Shown: one piece after another, positions 10,991 through 22,504 of the stretch
Layout of the letters: every line of letters begins with the position of its first letter
Numbering within the stretch: the first letter of the stretch is position 1
NCBI GenBank assembly: GCA_009760855.2
Contig: WPIO01000076.1
Span: 734,001 to 798,000, forward strand
DNA: 64,000 nt
Reading direction: 5' to 3'
DNA from: Cristatella mucedo
Taxonomy: Eukaryota; Bryozoa; Phylactolaemata; Cristatellidae
Notes under the pieces: model-generated
Told to the model about the DNA's origin: nothing
What the model saw: only the letters and a program-made list of their open reading frames with translations
The model's database searches: none
Position numbers and translations under genes: made by a program

Positions 10991-12225
10991 GATTCCTCTT
11001 GCTGCTTATTCTTCTGTTGAATTGTCTCATCTACTGTCTTGCCATCTGCTAGCACCTCCTATTCCCTCCAAGCTTGATAACTTTCTAGGTGTGATAGACT
11101 TTCATCATGCGAGGAAAATATTGCAGACAGATTGTTTCAATCTTTACAGCCACTTTCTTGCATAGACGAGATGCTGGCCTTCTAGCTGAATACCTGACAG
11201 CAGAAGCAGAATACTAAATCTCTTGATATATAATACATCAACCACAGGCAGCACATCTACTCCCCAATTGGAAGCCTTCTTTTGTAATGGAGCTGAGAAA
11301 ATCTTTTGCTGTGTGAATCTTTTGGGAAGTCACAGGCATAAACCTGCTGCAGTCCCTTCTGCACAGGAAGTACAGCAAATATTTCCAATATTATCAGAGA
11401 GCCATGTGGCAGGGTCACTGTCATCCAACTTCCGGTTCAATTTATTGCAAGGCTTAACTGTATTGTCTGGATTATCACTTATCTCAGTCTGTTTTTTGTC
11501 TTTACTTGAAAGTGGGACTGTGATTTCTTCATCTTGCTCATCTAGACAGTTTTTCCACTTCACAATTGTTCATGTATGACTTGTCAGGCAATTCAGTAGA
11601 TGAGTTTCGGTATTTTAGAAAAGAGCCCCTTTTCTTTTGCTTGCACTTTGGCCTTTTCAGCCTTTGTTTTGAACCCCTGGTGGTTTCTTACTGTCCATGA
11701 CTCGGTTAAACTAATAACATTTATAGTTTTTCTCATGCTCTCGTACTCTACCACTGGGTACATGGGTACTGGGTAATGACTGACAACCAGCAATTATTAT
11801 TTTTTGAATACATCAACCTCTCACCAGAAGCAAGAGGCTTAGTTTTCTAGCCTTTCTCCTGTCACCCCCCTTAGCCCAGCGCCCAAGTCGATTGCCCAGT
11901 TCGCCTAGTGGAAACACCGACCCTGCTCTGCACATTACATCAAAACCTGCTCTGCACATTACATCAATCTATTAATTACTGTTTGGGTCATTATAAAAAG
12001 GTCAGGTGATTCAACGGCCGCATCTACTGTTCAGCAGCAAAAGAGTGGCTTGCACTCTTGTGCAACTTGCAGGGCTAGCTGCCGGACTCTGCATGCGTGC
12101 AAAGCAGCAAGCACTACACTCCTTGATAAAATTGTGTTGACTGCACGGCAGCACACATTAATGTTCAGGGTATTTATAGATCAAGGTCATTTATGAAACA
12201 CGCCGATGACGGCATCTGTCCGACA

Positions 12226-12226
12226 T

Positions 12227-12276
<50 letters not shown>

Positions 12277-12370
12277 TACATTTGTACAGCGCCCTCAAAG
12301 AACCGAATCTCTTTCTAGGCACTTTGCTGATGAACACATGCTGCAAAGAAAGCATGACCAAATGAATATT
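12226..12370 (-). mobile_element. L2-like LINE 3' tail with (AAT)n
   Basis: An (AAT)n run at about 12230-12272 is followed by TACAGCGCCCTCAAAGAACC and ATCTCTTTCTAGGCACTTTG, the reverse complement of the LINE ending. Confidence 0.8.
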
Positions 12371-12389
12371 GGTAACATTTGGTAATGAT

Positions 12390-12462
12390 TTCTTTACAGA
12401 ATCTGTAAAGTGGCTAGAAAGAGATTCAGCTCTCTGACAGGATGCCAGCCTAAAGACGCTCA
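12390..12462 (+). mobile_element. L2-like LINE 3' tail
   Basis: AGAATCTGTAAAGTGGCTAG and AAAGAGATTCAGCTCTCTGA match the plus-orientation tail, facing the minus-strand tail just to the left. Confidence 0.65.
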
Positions 12463-15210
12463 CAGTGGCTAACGGGAAGCAGCAGGCAGCACCGCGGCAG
12501 GGCGCGCGACACGCAGCTCTTCTCGTAAGGCAGCAGCAGCTCTGCGCTCATCAATCGACAGCAGCGGCCACCAGCTGCTGCCGTACTGGCAAAAGCCTGC
12601 ACTGGTTGAAAGTAACTGGCTCACTCGGCCGCATCTCTGCTCCGCACTTCATGCAAGCGCGCGCCGAAGGAGGCAATTACCATGGAGGCAGGCACTGCCG
12701 CCGCTGCCAGAGAACCCGGAGTCAGCGAGATCGTCGAAGTCTTGCTCGCAACGACCGATTGGTGGCGTGCTGTCTGCAACGAGCGGCGACGCTTGCTGTA
12801 GCTGCAGCAGAGCTCACGTCCCAGTCGATAACGTCAGGCCAGGATGCACGCAGGGCTCAGAACCCGAGTGGCTAAGCCGCCGCCGCGAGACGCTGCAGGC
12901 GCTATACTCGTAGCTCGCTGCAGCTGGCTCGAGGCACTTGTGCTTCGCTACCCGGCGTCGCTGGTTCCCGGAAGTCGCTGAACTTAGGAAATCCTGTCGT
13001 GCCCGCTTCGAGCAGGGGTGACAGTCGCTCAGCGCTCTTCTGCTGCTATAATAATGAGGCTGCTTAATCAGCCGACCTTTACTTTTACTTTGCCGAGCTC
13101 GGCTGCGAGCATGGAAGTGGGACGATCACTTTGCAGCAAAAATGAGACTTCCTACTGACGGAGTAAGAATGTAGTGTACCCAGCCAAACCTTACCACGAG
13201 CACAGCCGACGGGGGTCTGCCAAACGTGCCTATGATGGCTAGGCGGCTTTTGGACAGAAGGAAATCTCAGAAGTCACTCGAAGCACCAGGACCTGCCTGA
13301 AGTTATCCATATATTACGCTGGTGATGCACATAGTTCTATGAGTGATGCCTATGTCAGGTTTGACACAGTTCTTTGTGTAAACTCTTAATGATCATGGTC
13401 TACATAGTTAAGGTCCAAATACTTTGTAGAGTTGTAGAGTGCATAGCTAGTGCATCCATCAGCGACGAACGAATCAAATGGTACTAAAAATACCCAGACT
13501 CAAAAGTTTTTTTAGAGATAATCAATTAAAAAAGCACCGGTGGCAAGTTTAAGTTCTTGGAGAAGCATATTTTCAGCTCAAGTTGAGTATTTCTGACGCC
13601 ATGTAGCAAAGATGTGAGATTCTAAACCGTGCATGGTTCGATACGTCGTAAGCTGCTACTGCTGCTAAATGTAGACGTTGGCAGGCAAAGTCGCAGGCAG
13701 GAGCGAACATCGGTGCACATAAAAACTTCCTAACATCCTAACTGGTAACACAAGCATTGCTTAGAATCGGGAGTGTCGATGAAAAATAAACCCTTTTGCG
13801 CAAACCAAACAGCTCACAGAATAAAATCCCCGATAGTTATTCAAGGAGAACGTTGAGTTTCAACTATGCAAGCCTAAAGGTTTTGCAGACAATTTCATTC
13901 AGCCAGGCAGTCGGCCGGAGCATCTATGCAGAGAATGAATATGAACACGACCACTACGTACCACATAAATTCAGCAGAAACTGCTGAAATGCAAATAAAG
14001 GCATTCGATATTTCGGTTTGCATGCAAGCATCTATAAAAAAAACATCGACCACTATCGATCAAGGTTCTTTTTCCAGTTAACTTTGATCTCATCGATAGC
14101 AGTGTTGCAAGCAAGCAAGCCAGCACAACAACCCAATATTTTGCACGGTCTCAAGGAATGTAAAGCAAGCACTTAGCAAAACTAGAAAAAGCACATTGTG
14201 GCAGCAGTCGGCCGCGAAGATGCCGAGGCTAATGGCCGCTGCTGCCCCAGTCAGGCTCGGCGGGGCATCCCCCCACACTCTCCAGCGCCTGCTTGCTCTC
14301 TCGCGGCTCGCGGAGGGTCACAACATGAGAGCAGCCGGCTGATCATCAGAGTCCCCACGGATCGAAGGTGATCACAGATCTTGCGTGCACCCTGGAGGCT
14401 GAGGTCGGCAGTCGCCAGCAGCCACAGTGCGACCCGGGAATCCAATATCCCGGGCAAATAGTCAATTAGTCAGTCGGCTGACGATTGACAGTAATTAATT
14501 TTCTCGAACGAGAAAGTGAAGCCAATTGCAGGGACCGCCAATTGCAGGGACCGCGAGCGCCTGGGTCGTGTAATCGGGGAAAAATCAGCACAGCTGGCTA
14601 GGAGCAATTAGCAGGTGCCGGTCAAGCGCTTGGCTATCAACAGGGCACCTCTGGCCAGTCTGCCCAGCTTTTGGTTAGTCGATCGGCCGGCCTCCCATGC
14701 TCCTGAAGCAGCCACAGATCCTGCCGGCCACCTGCTGCTGATGCATGCAGCTCGTTCAGCAGCCACGTTCAGCTGCCACGTGTCGGCCGCAATGGCCTCC
14801 TAGCCCTGGCTAGCGGCTCTGTTAGTGGCTCTACAACTTGCCTGTGACCGGCGAACCGGGCGGTTACTAGTCACGTGCGGCCAATGCTACAGTCATTTAA
14901 TGGACTAAGAGCTCACAACCAACCATTTTGAGGGTTACTCAAACATTTCGGGCAACCTGGGTCTTTGCCTCTTAGCCTTAGGCACCCGAACTCTACTACC
15001 TAGTTCTCGGACGATAAAGCTCTTCTGCTGCTATATACACGAGGCTACCGAATCAGCCTTGCCGCTCTACTGATGCTGATAGAAAAAGCGAAACGCCTGC
15101 TTGCCTGCATGCCGCAGCGATGCGAGCCACAAGCTTGACCGTTCCTGAGTGGGCGGCGGTCACATTGCAGACGATGCGACTTCTCTATCAGAATGGCGGC
15201 AGCCGCTGGC
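12463..15210. other. Intronic sequence with two SINE-A 3' fragments
   Basis: SINE-A 3' ends are visible at about 13030-13085 (GCTCTTCTGCTGCTATAATA...GCTTAATCAGCCGA) and 15010-15060. 14522-14553 carries a tandem GCCAATTGCAGGGACC duplication. The GC-rich 12465-12900 and 14200-14820 parts contain chance frames only. Confidence 0.5.
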
Positions 15211-16402
15211 TTAGGCTGAGGCCGCCTGTGACCGAGGCCGCCTGTGACCGAGGCCGCCTGTGACCGAGGCCGCCTGTGACCGAGGCCGCCTGTGACCGAG
15301 GCCGCCTGTGACCGAGGCCGCCTGTGACCGAGGCCGCCTGTGACCGAGGCCGCCTGTGACCGAGGCCGCCTGTGACCGAGGCCGCCTGTGACCGAGGCCG
15401 CCTGTGACCGAGGCCGCCTGTGACCGAGGCCGCCTGTGACCGAGGCCGCCTGTGACCGAGGCCGCCTGTGACCGAGGCCGCCTGTGACCGAGGCCGCCTG
15501 TGACCGAGGCCGCCTGTGACCGAGGCCGCCTGTGACCGAGGCCGCCTGTGACCGAGGCCGCCTGTGACCGAGGCCGCCTGTGACCGAGGCCGCCTGTGAC
15601 CGAGGCCGCCTGTGACCGAGGCCGCCTGTGACCGAGGCCGCCTGTGACCGAGGCCGCCTGTGACCGAGGCCGCCTGTGACCGAGGCCGCCTGTGACCGAG
15701 GCCGCCTGTGACCGAGGCCGCCTGTGTGACCGCCGAGGCCGCCTGTGACCGAGGCCGCCTGTGACCGAGGCCGCCTGTGACCGAGGCCGCCTGAGACCGA
15801 GGCCGCCTGAGACCGAGGCCGCCTGAGACCGAGGCCGCCTGAGACCGAGGCCGCCTGAGACCGAGGCCGCCTGAGACCGAGGCCGCCTGAGACCGAGGCC
15901 GCCTGAGACCGAGGCCGCCTGAGACCGAGGCCGCCTGAGACCGAGGCCGCCTGAGACCGAGGCCGCCTGAGACCGAGGCCGCCTGAGACCGAGGCCGCCT
16001 GAGACCGAGGCCGCCTGAGACCGAGGCCGCCTGAGACCGAGGCCGCCTGAGACCGAGGCCGCCTGAGACCGAGGCCGCCTGAGACCGAGGCCGCCTGAGA
16101 CCGAGGCCGCCTGAGACCGAGGCCGCCTGAGACCGAGGCCGCCTGAGACCGAGGCCGCCTGAGACCGAGGCCGCCTGAGACCGAGGCCGCCTGAGACCTG
16201 AGACCGAGGCCGCCTGAGACCGAGGCCGCCTGAGACCGAGGCCGCCTGAGACCGAGGCCGCCTGAGACCGAGGCCGCCTGAGACCGAGGCCGCCTGAGAC
16301 CGAGGCCGCCTGAGACCGAGGCCGCCTGAGACCGAGGCCGCCTGAGACCGAGGCCGCCTGAGACCGAGGCCGCCTGAGACCGAGGCCGCCTGAGACCGAG
16401 GC
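15211..16402. repeat. 16-bp minisatellite, about 74 units in two variant blocks
   Basis: The unit GAGGCCGCCTGTGACC fills 15213 to about 15790. From there to 16402 the unit is GAGGCCGCCTGAGACC, a single T-to-A change that appears in every later copy. Interruptions occur at about 15720-15737 (GTGTGACCGCC) and 16190-16203 (an extra GAGACCT). Three units make 48 bp, so the minus strand stays open for hundreds of codons (SQAASVTGGLGHRRPR and SQAASVSGGLGLRRPR blocks). That 454-codon frame is a by-product of the array, not a credible gene. Confidence 0.97.
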
Positions 16403-16589
16403 TGGCGCTGCTCCGAACTGCTGGCTGGTGAAGCTGCAGTTACCAAGCAGCAGTTACCAAGCACAGGAAAGGAATTCGGCCGAAGCAGAGAGGAGGACTC
16501 GACCTCTACCTGCAGCCTGGCATTCGAAATTTGCTGCTCATTTCCCCGAGCCGAGGCAGTAGGCATAGAACACACTCATTATACTCATT

Positions 16590-17035
16590 ATAGTGGAATC
16601 ACGTATGCATAATTAAAAACTGCTGATGTCGACCATCAACAGTATCCTTAATCGCTCCCAGGTCAACACCTTACCAAGCAAAAGGGCTGTGATAGCCCAG
16701 GAGGTAAATTGCTTGCTCTTCACAATCAAGGTAATCGGTTCGAATCTTCCAGTGGGCGATACTTTATTGCCAACTGCAAGTGGTGGTGATAACCGTTTCT
16801 GCTGCCATATAAAATGAGACAGTTAAATCAGCTAATGCATTGCTATATATCCTTGCGGCGCATTAGATCGCTTTACAAACTTCTTGGCCAGCCAAATCGA
16901 TGAGATCAGAGAGTCCATCCCCAAGGTAGTTCCTCACACGAACTCTTCAGCCACCATTCCTTGCTCTACCTCAATGACGAACTGAGTAGCAGCCATAGCA
17001 GCTGCAGCCATACAAGCTCACACGAGGATATTTTT
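16590..17035 (+). mobile_element. L2-like LINE internal fragment carrying a SINE-A insertion
   Basis: The left part (AGTGGAATCACGTATGCATA to ATCGCTCCCAGGTC) and right part (CTTCTTGGCCAGCCAAATCG, ATGAGATCAGAGAGTCCATC) match the endonuclease-RT linker of the LINEs at 18.27 and 20.56 kb. SINE-A occupies about 16685-16835 with GGTTCGAATC as box B and GACAGTTAAATCAGCTAATG as its end. Confidence 0.75.
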
Positions 17036-17235
17036 GCGTCAGAGTGTAGATTTATACCAAAGCCTCGACGGCATGATCTACCACTCCATGAAGGCCCCAA
17101 AGAGCTACCTTTTTAGGTCTCCCACGTTTTGTTTCCCCGGAGCAAGGTCAATAGATAAAATCACCCACCACCTTGGCATAGTCCCAGGTATACATTATGG
17201 TAATTATAGCTGTGAAAACAGATTGAATGGCACTC

Positions 17236-17280
17236 GGCGTATGTGTGTATGTATGTATGTATTTATGTATGTATGTATCA
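17236..17280. repeat. (TATG)n microsatellite
   Basis: About ten TATG units with one TATT interruption. It sits at the left end of the next LINE fragment. Confidence 0.85.
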
Positions 17281-17750
17281 CTGTCTGTAACTCCACAAAG
17301 CCACAAAGACTATGTGGGTGTTACACATGGGGGTTTTGCATAGCGCACTCACAGCTAAGCGGCTTTTGGTATGCATTCGGTAGCCAAAGACTTCATCTCA
17401 CGCAACAAAGAGAAAATTGGAAGTATATCAGAGTCAGGAGAGCAGTTGAGATAGTGAGTAACATGGAAGTAGCAGCTCAGGATGGCTGCAAAGGATGAGC
17501 CCTAGTCGGTAGCATGAGAGTAGTTGTCGTAAGAATCGTGGAAGCGAGTTTCACCGTCTAGGACATGCAGAGCAAAAGCTTCTGCCGACAACGGTCTTTA
17601 GACAAAGGAATGGAATAGCTAATTTATTGTCCATACAGGACCTGAGCGCACAAGGGGCTGAAATTGGTGCAGCAGTTCAGCTAAGTATGGAGGAGCCAAA
17701 TCGTAATGGCGGGCCTTGTGGGTCAGCGTAATCATGCTAAACAAAGGCCA
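17281..17750 (-). mobile_element. LINE 3' fragment, same family as 1-400
   Basis: Words shared with the left edge include CAGAGTCAGGAGAGCAG, GTAGCAGCTCAGGA, GCTAATTTATTGTCC and GGCGGGCCTTGTGGGTCAGC, in the same order and orientation, with scattered substitutions. Confidence 0.8.
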
Positions 17751-17884
17751 TTGAGTGCCTAGCTGTCATCTCTGCTAGCTGCTGCTGCTGCTCTGCTGCT
17801 CGTGCTGCCTGTGGCTGCAGAATACCGAAAGCCCCGGCCATGCCTAACAAACCAATCGCAGACACTGAGGGGGGACGTGGTTCG

Positions 17885-20235
17885 AGGTGGGAGCAGTCAC
17901 TGAAAACATCGATGGCTTCCGAGCTAATTTTCTCAGTGCCATGAAGTACAGAGACCTTCGATGGTCAATGGAAAATGTCCTTTCAAAGCTATGTTCCAGA
18001 AATTATCACTTCCTACCACCGGGTAATTTTAACATTTATTTTGATGACCAAACAGACCTGATTTATGTGTTAAATTTTGTACATTGGCTGTCTGCTTTTT
18101 CTTGTGCTTAATGTACATAGCCTCACTCTCAACAAAAGCCACAATATGAAATATTTTCAAGCGATTATTTGCTTTCAACTCCTATTAATTATCAACGTCG
18201 AACCACATGTGCTGTTATAGATCATACCAATCTAGCCTAGCAAAGGCCAAGTCCAGCTTCCACAAAATATAGTGGAATCACACATGCACCATCCAACAAT
18301 GCTGATATCGACCATCAACTATCTCCTTAACTGCTCCCACATCAGCAATTAATCTAGTGATCCTTTGGGTATCTAGCAGACCACTCCTCTAGCTTGTCAG
18401 TCAGTAAGATAGATAAGATCAGAGAGTCCATCTATACGGTAGCATTTTCACTGGATTGCTCTCACTCAGTAACATCCCCACTGGAGTGCTTTAGCTAAAT
18501 CCCTGCAGTTACTCAATGTCCACCTTTGAGCTTGCCACTAGTAACCTCACCTCGAAGTTAATCTTCAAATCTAAGAAGACTACTAGCCTCCTGGACCATC
18601 CAGAACCACTGTTCACTTTCTGAGATGCGTGGATTTACTCCTGCCATGCATACCTAACATAATAAATATTTCCTTAACCTCAGGTCTGGTTATCTTTCAG
18701 GAAGACTCGTTAGGGCAACTAATTAAAAAGGCATCACTAGACCAGGAGAACTTAAGCAACTACCACCCAGTCTACCTATCGCCGTTCCTATCAAAGACAT
18801 TCGAATTAGCAGTGGCAAACCACCTAAACTCTTACATCAAAACTTCAAACCAATAGAATAGGTTCCAGTCGGGTTTTACAGCTAATCACTCCAAAGAGTC
18901 AGCATTGCTGTGAGTATATAAAGACATTCACAGAAATACAAACTTTGGTAGTGTCTCTGTTTGTTTTGCTCAATCTTTATGCAGCATTTGATGCTACTGA
19001 CCACTTAAGTTCTTTTGAGCGCTCTCATCTCGCCTGGGCATCACTAGCAGAGTATTGCACTGGGCTTAAGAGCACTGATATCAACTCGCAACAACATCTA
19101 CTCTCCTGATGCCCATGGTGGTACATTCTTTCCAGCCGTCCTGAGCTGCTACTTCCATCCTACTCACCACCAGGAAGCTTGTCTAGTACGGGTTACCTCA
19201 GAGATCTCTGTGCTTGGTCCACCTCTTTACACAATATAGATACTCTTCCTCTTCGTCAATGTCATCAACAATCACAATCTGGTCTTCCATTTTTATGCAG
19301 ATGACAAACATCTGCATCAGTGCTTCGATCCCTCCCTGTTTCGCAGCGCCGCAAACTCTCACAGTTCCCTTGCTGCATGTATTGCTGACATTTCCAATTG
19401 TGTGGCAACAAACTTTCTAAAACTGAATATAAAGATAAAACCAAACTAAAACCAAACTCTCGGCAAACTAAAGCTACCCCTCAAAATGGGCATGGCCAAC
19501 ATATCTCCTGCAGCATCTGCACGAAACCTGGATCTATTGTTCCGAAGTGACCTTTCATTGAACGACTGCATCTGCTCCACAGTCGAGTCTGCCTACTTTC
19601 ACTTATGTAACATTGCAAAATTTGGGTCATCTTAGACAGGGATACCACATCCAAGCTGGTCCATGCAATTGTGACGTCCCATCTCGACTTCTGTAGCTCA
19701 CTACTCGAAGGTCTTCCGGCCTGTGCAATAGCAAGGCTTGCCTGTCGTGAGTGCAGCAGTTGCCACATTAATCGACTTCTCGCCGACCTGTATTGGCCCA
19801 TAATCACGCACCACTTCAACTTCGCGGTTTTGTCACTCTCTTTTAGACCCCTTCACTCTCTTGCTCACTTGCCTACTTTCCCAACTACTTTCTAATCAGG
19901 CTAGGCATCCTACCACATGCTCTTCTGATTTAAATCGTTTAATTGTGCCCCGAACCAACCTCAAATCCTTCGAAGACACTGCCTTTAGCTAGAATGATTA
20001 TAGACTCAGAATCCATTCCCCTACTAACGTCACATCTCTTGACTTGACGACATTTAAAATAAGCTAAACAAGCACCTGTTCCTCGCAGCATTTGCTGGGA
20101 CCGTCTGAACTGGCATTTGTGTGCTTATGCTTCATGACACTCTCGCACGTTATCATTAACCAAGCGCCATGCTTCCCATACAGCAAATGTATGTCAAGTG
20201 CCTAGAAACAGTTCTAATTCTCTCGGGGCCAGTTC
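17885..20235 (+). mobile_element. L2-like LINE, nearly complete but decayed (endonuclease plus RT)
   Basis: In order: an apurinic-endonuclease piece with PPGNFNIYFDDQTDLIYVLN at about 18019-18080; the linker with the AGTGGAATCACACATGCACC block at about 18270; RT start KKASLDQENLSNYHPVYLSP and FLSKTFELAVANHL at about 18728-18830; an RT middle with an eroded active site near 19290-19320; thumb sequence TSHLDFCSSLLEGLPACAIA at 19671 on; and the 3' UTR with AAGTGCCTAGAAACAG near 20195. Multiple stops and frameshifts make it inactive. The empty linker here is the comparison site for the SINE-A insertion in its relatives. Confidence 0.8.
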
Positions 20236-20743
20236 TTCGGAGTTTAGTTCTCATACAAATGATGATGCTGTCTGCAAAAAATGTCTTCTCCTTGAGGGTC
20301 AGCCCCAACTGCCGGAAAGCTACAACATGACACTAGCCGACGCTTTGGGTGAGCTTGGTACTGTGACTACGCACAATGTACGCTCTCGTCCACATGTCCT
20401 ATGGCTCTTTCAAGACATTAAAATAGCCTGGACTACCAAGCGCAATATAGGAAAAGCGTACCAAAGATTAGGACTAACTGTCTATTGACTGGCACAGGAG
20501 GACCAATGTAGGCCATACCAATCCACCTTAGCTAAGACCAAATCTGGCTTTTAAGAGCACCTAGTGGAATCACGTATGCATAATTACAAATTGCTACTGT
20601 CGACCATCAACAGTATCCTTAATCGCTCCCAGGTCGATTCGAATCCTGCAGTGGGCGATCCATTATCGCCAACTGCAAGGGGTGGTGATAGCCATTAAGG
20701 CTCTTCTGCCACTATTCAAAATGAGACAGTTAAATCAGCTAAT

Positions 20744-20775
<32 letters not shown>

Positions 20776-21475
20776 GCACGCATGCACGCACGCGCACGCA
20801 CACACACACAAACACACACACACACACATATATATCCTTGCCGCACACTAGATCGTTTTCCAAACTTCTTCGCCAGCAAAATCGATGAGATCAGAGTCCA
20901 TCCCCTCGGCAATCCCTCACACGCAGTCTTCAGCCACCATTCCTTGCGCTATCTCAATGACCACTTTCAAGCATGTCTGTTAATCACATCTCGAAGCTCA
21001 TCTCCTAGTCGAAGAAGACCATGAGCCTTCTAGATCCGATTGGCTCTGCCTACATAACTAACTTGATGAGCATGGCCTTAGCCTGGGTCAAGGCATCGTT
21101 CAAGGCACCGGTCCCTCCATTTTTCGAAGGGCTGTAGTTAAGCAACTCCTTAATAATGCGATATCAGACTTGGAGAACATTTCACCAAGGAGGGTACATC
21201 AAATGGGGGATAAAGCAGAACTAGCCAGGGAAGACATTTTTTGTGCAGAGCTTCAATATAAAGTTTCGCAGGTTTCGGGATACGATGGCAAGATCCCTGC
21301 TCATTGCAGCATTTGCTTAGTCAGCATGAGTTGTCTTTTGTGTGCTCGTGTGTGCTGAATTAGTGTAATAGTTATCTCTAATCAATTGACATGCTTTCTT
21401 TCCCCCACATGCCAATTGCCCACAAAGGGATCCAGTTCTCTTAGGAAGCCACATTAACTTTTTATTATTTATATT
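20236..21475 (+). mobile_element. Second L2-like LINE fragment with SINE-A insertion and (CA)n
   Basis: 20380-20550 encodes the endonuclease-RT linker (RPHVLWLFQDIKIAW, GKAYQRLGLTVYW). The AGTGGAATCACGTATGCATA block is at about 20564. A headless SINE-A (GATTCGAATCCTGC to TTAAATCAGCTAA) occupies 20634-20742, then (CA)n, then LINE sequence again (CTTCTTCGCCAGCAAAATCG, encoding FFASKIDEI) to about 21130. A LINE 3' UTR remnant with AGTTCTCTTAGGAAGCC closes it near 21475. Confidence 0.75.
20743..20828. repeat. (CA)n with ACGC interruptions
   Basis: A dinucleotide repeat directly at the 3' end of the SINE-A copy, so it may have grown from the SINE tail. Confidence 0.9.
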
Positions 21476-22465
21476 ACAAAACTGCAAGCACGTATAAGCA
21501 CAAATTAATTTTTATTAATAAGCATTATGCTAGACTAGCTGTTGGCCAGGAGCCTTCTAACTCTGGCATACAACTCAAAAATTTGTATGCACAGTGACAT
21601 GCCAGGACACGCTCTTTCCTTTACCGGTAAATATTGCACTAAGGAATGCCATTTCGGATATCTAAGTGCACGAAAGTCGTACTCAGTGGCCAGGCACAGC
21701 GGATGGCACCGACGGCTTCTTTTCTCGTCGCAGAGACAGCAATTAAAGCAGTCCGACTATCTCGCATGAACTGCACCGCCGACCGAGCAGTCCCAACGAA
21801 GCCGATGCCTATCTGCCCATCGATCGCGGGCGGGGTGCGCACTGCGTCTCTGGCTGCGCCACCTCTGGAGTGCACACTCTGTCAGACAAGGGCACTCGAG
21901 GCGGCCCCGACGATGGTCGCTGCTCATTACGTGGAAGTGGAAGGGGAGGGGCGAACGGGCCATCCCGAATCCACCGACCGAGTCGCGGGGTCGAGAGCCA
22001 CGAGAGCTCCCAGCCGAAAGATTACCGCATTTCCAAGTTCTCTGGGACTGACGCTTGCTATCCCGAATTTAGGTCTCGCATGGGTACGAGCAGTTCCGAG
22101 ATGTGAGAGCTATGGCAGCTGCCACACTCCGCTCGTCACGAGTCGCCAGTCAGCTCCGCTGTCATAAATGCAGGCAGCAGCATTCATTCTGGACAGAGCA
22201 GTTACACAGCGGTTTTCCCTCTGCCACTCGCTTGCCTATTTATCTACGAGAATGGCATGCATATAAAATGTTTAGGTGCAGAGCGCGCGTATTCGCCGAC
22301 TGCTGCAGCGCAGCATTGCACGAGCAAGCTAGAGCAGGCAGAGTAGGTCTATCAAAGTAGACCAAGGGCTGGACACGTGACTGTGGAGCCAGCTCCCTGT
22401 CAGCCTTGCAGAGGGGACAGCGGACACTGCCCACACCCTTTGGATCATCTCTGTCTCTGTCTGTC

Positions 22466-22504
<39 letters not shown>

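Larger units (their letters stand above)
7420..11795 (-). mobile_element. hAT-superfamily transposon (DUF4371/ZMYM-like transposase), decayed and interrupted
   Basis: Pieces of one transposase lie in order on the minus strand. 11793-11600 is a basic N-terminal stretch ending KGLFSKIPKLI, and 11563-11330 contains the DPATWLSD element that precedes the TTF-type zinc finger. 10110-9830 has VLGYQNLAFCGSNEK, NFLKFVEFLALIDP and IGKDIQNEVI (DUF4371). 8960-8870 has YSVTLDCTPDVSQTDQMTMI, 8777-8574 has GQGCDNVSNMKGK, 8097-7675 is helical with TWYNILFEVNSTSKVLQ, and about 7600-7450 has LLASGERSFS with the C-terminal dimerisation region. Three LINE fragments split it (8105-8460, 8965-9815, 10115-10990). 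Frameshifts are present, so it is inactive. Terminal inverted repeats and target duplications were not identified. Confidence 0.85.

Noticed and set aside
15211-16575. 454-codon minus-strand open frame
   Set aside because: It is the translation of the 16-bp minisatellite, open only because three units make 48 bp without stops; codon use is fixed by the repeat.
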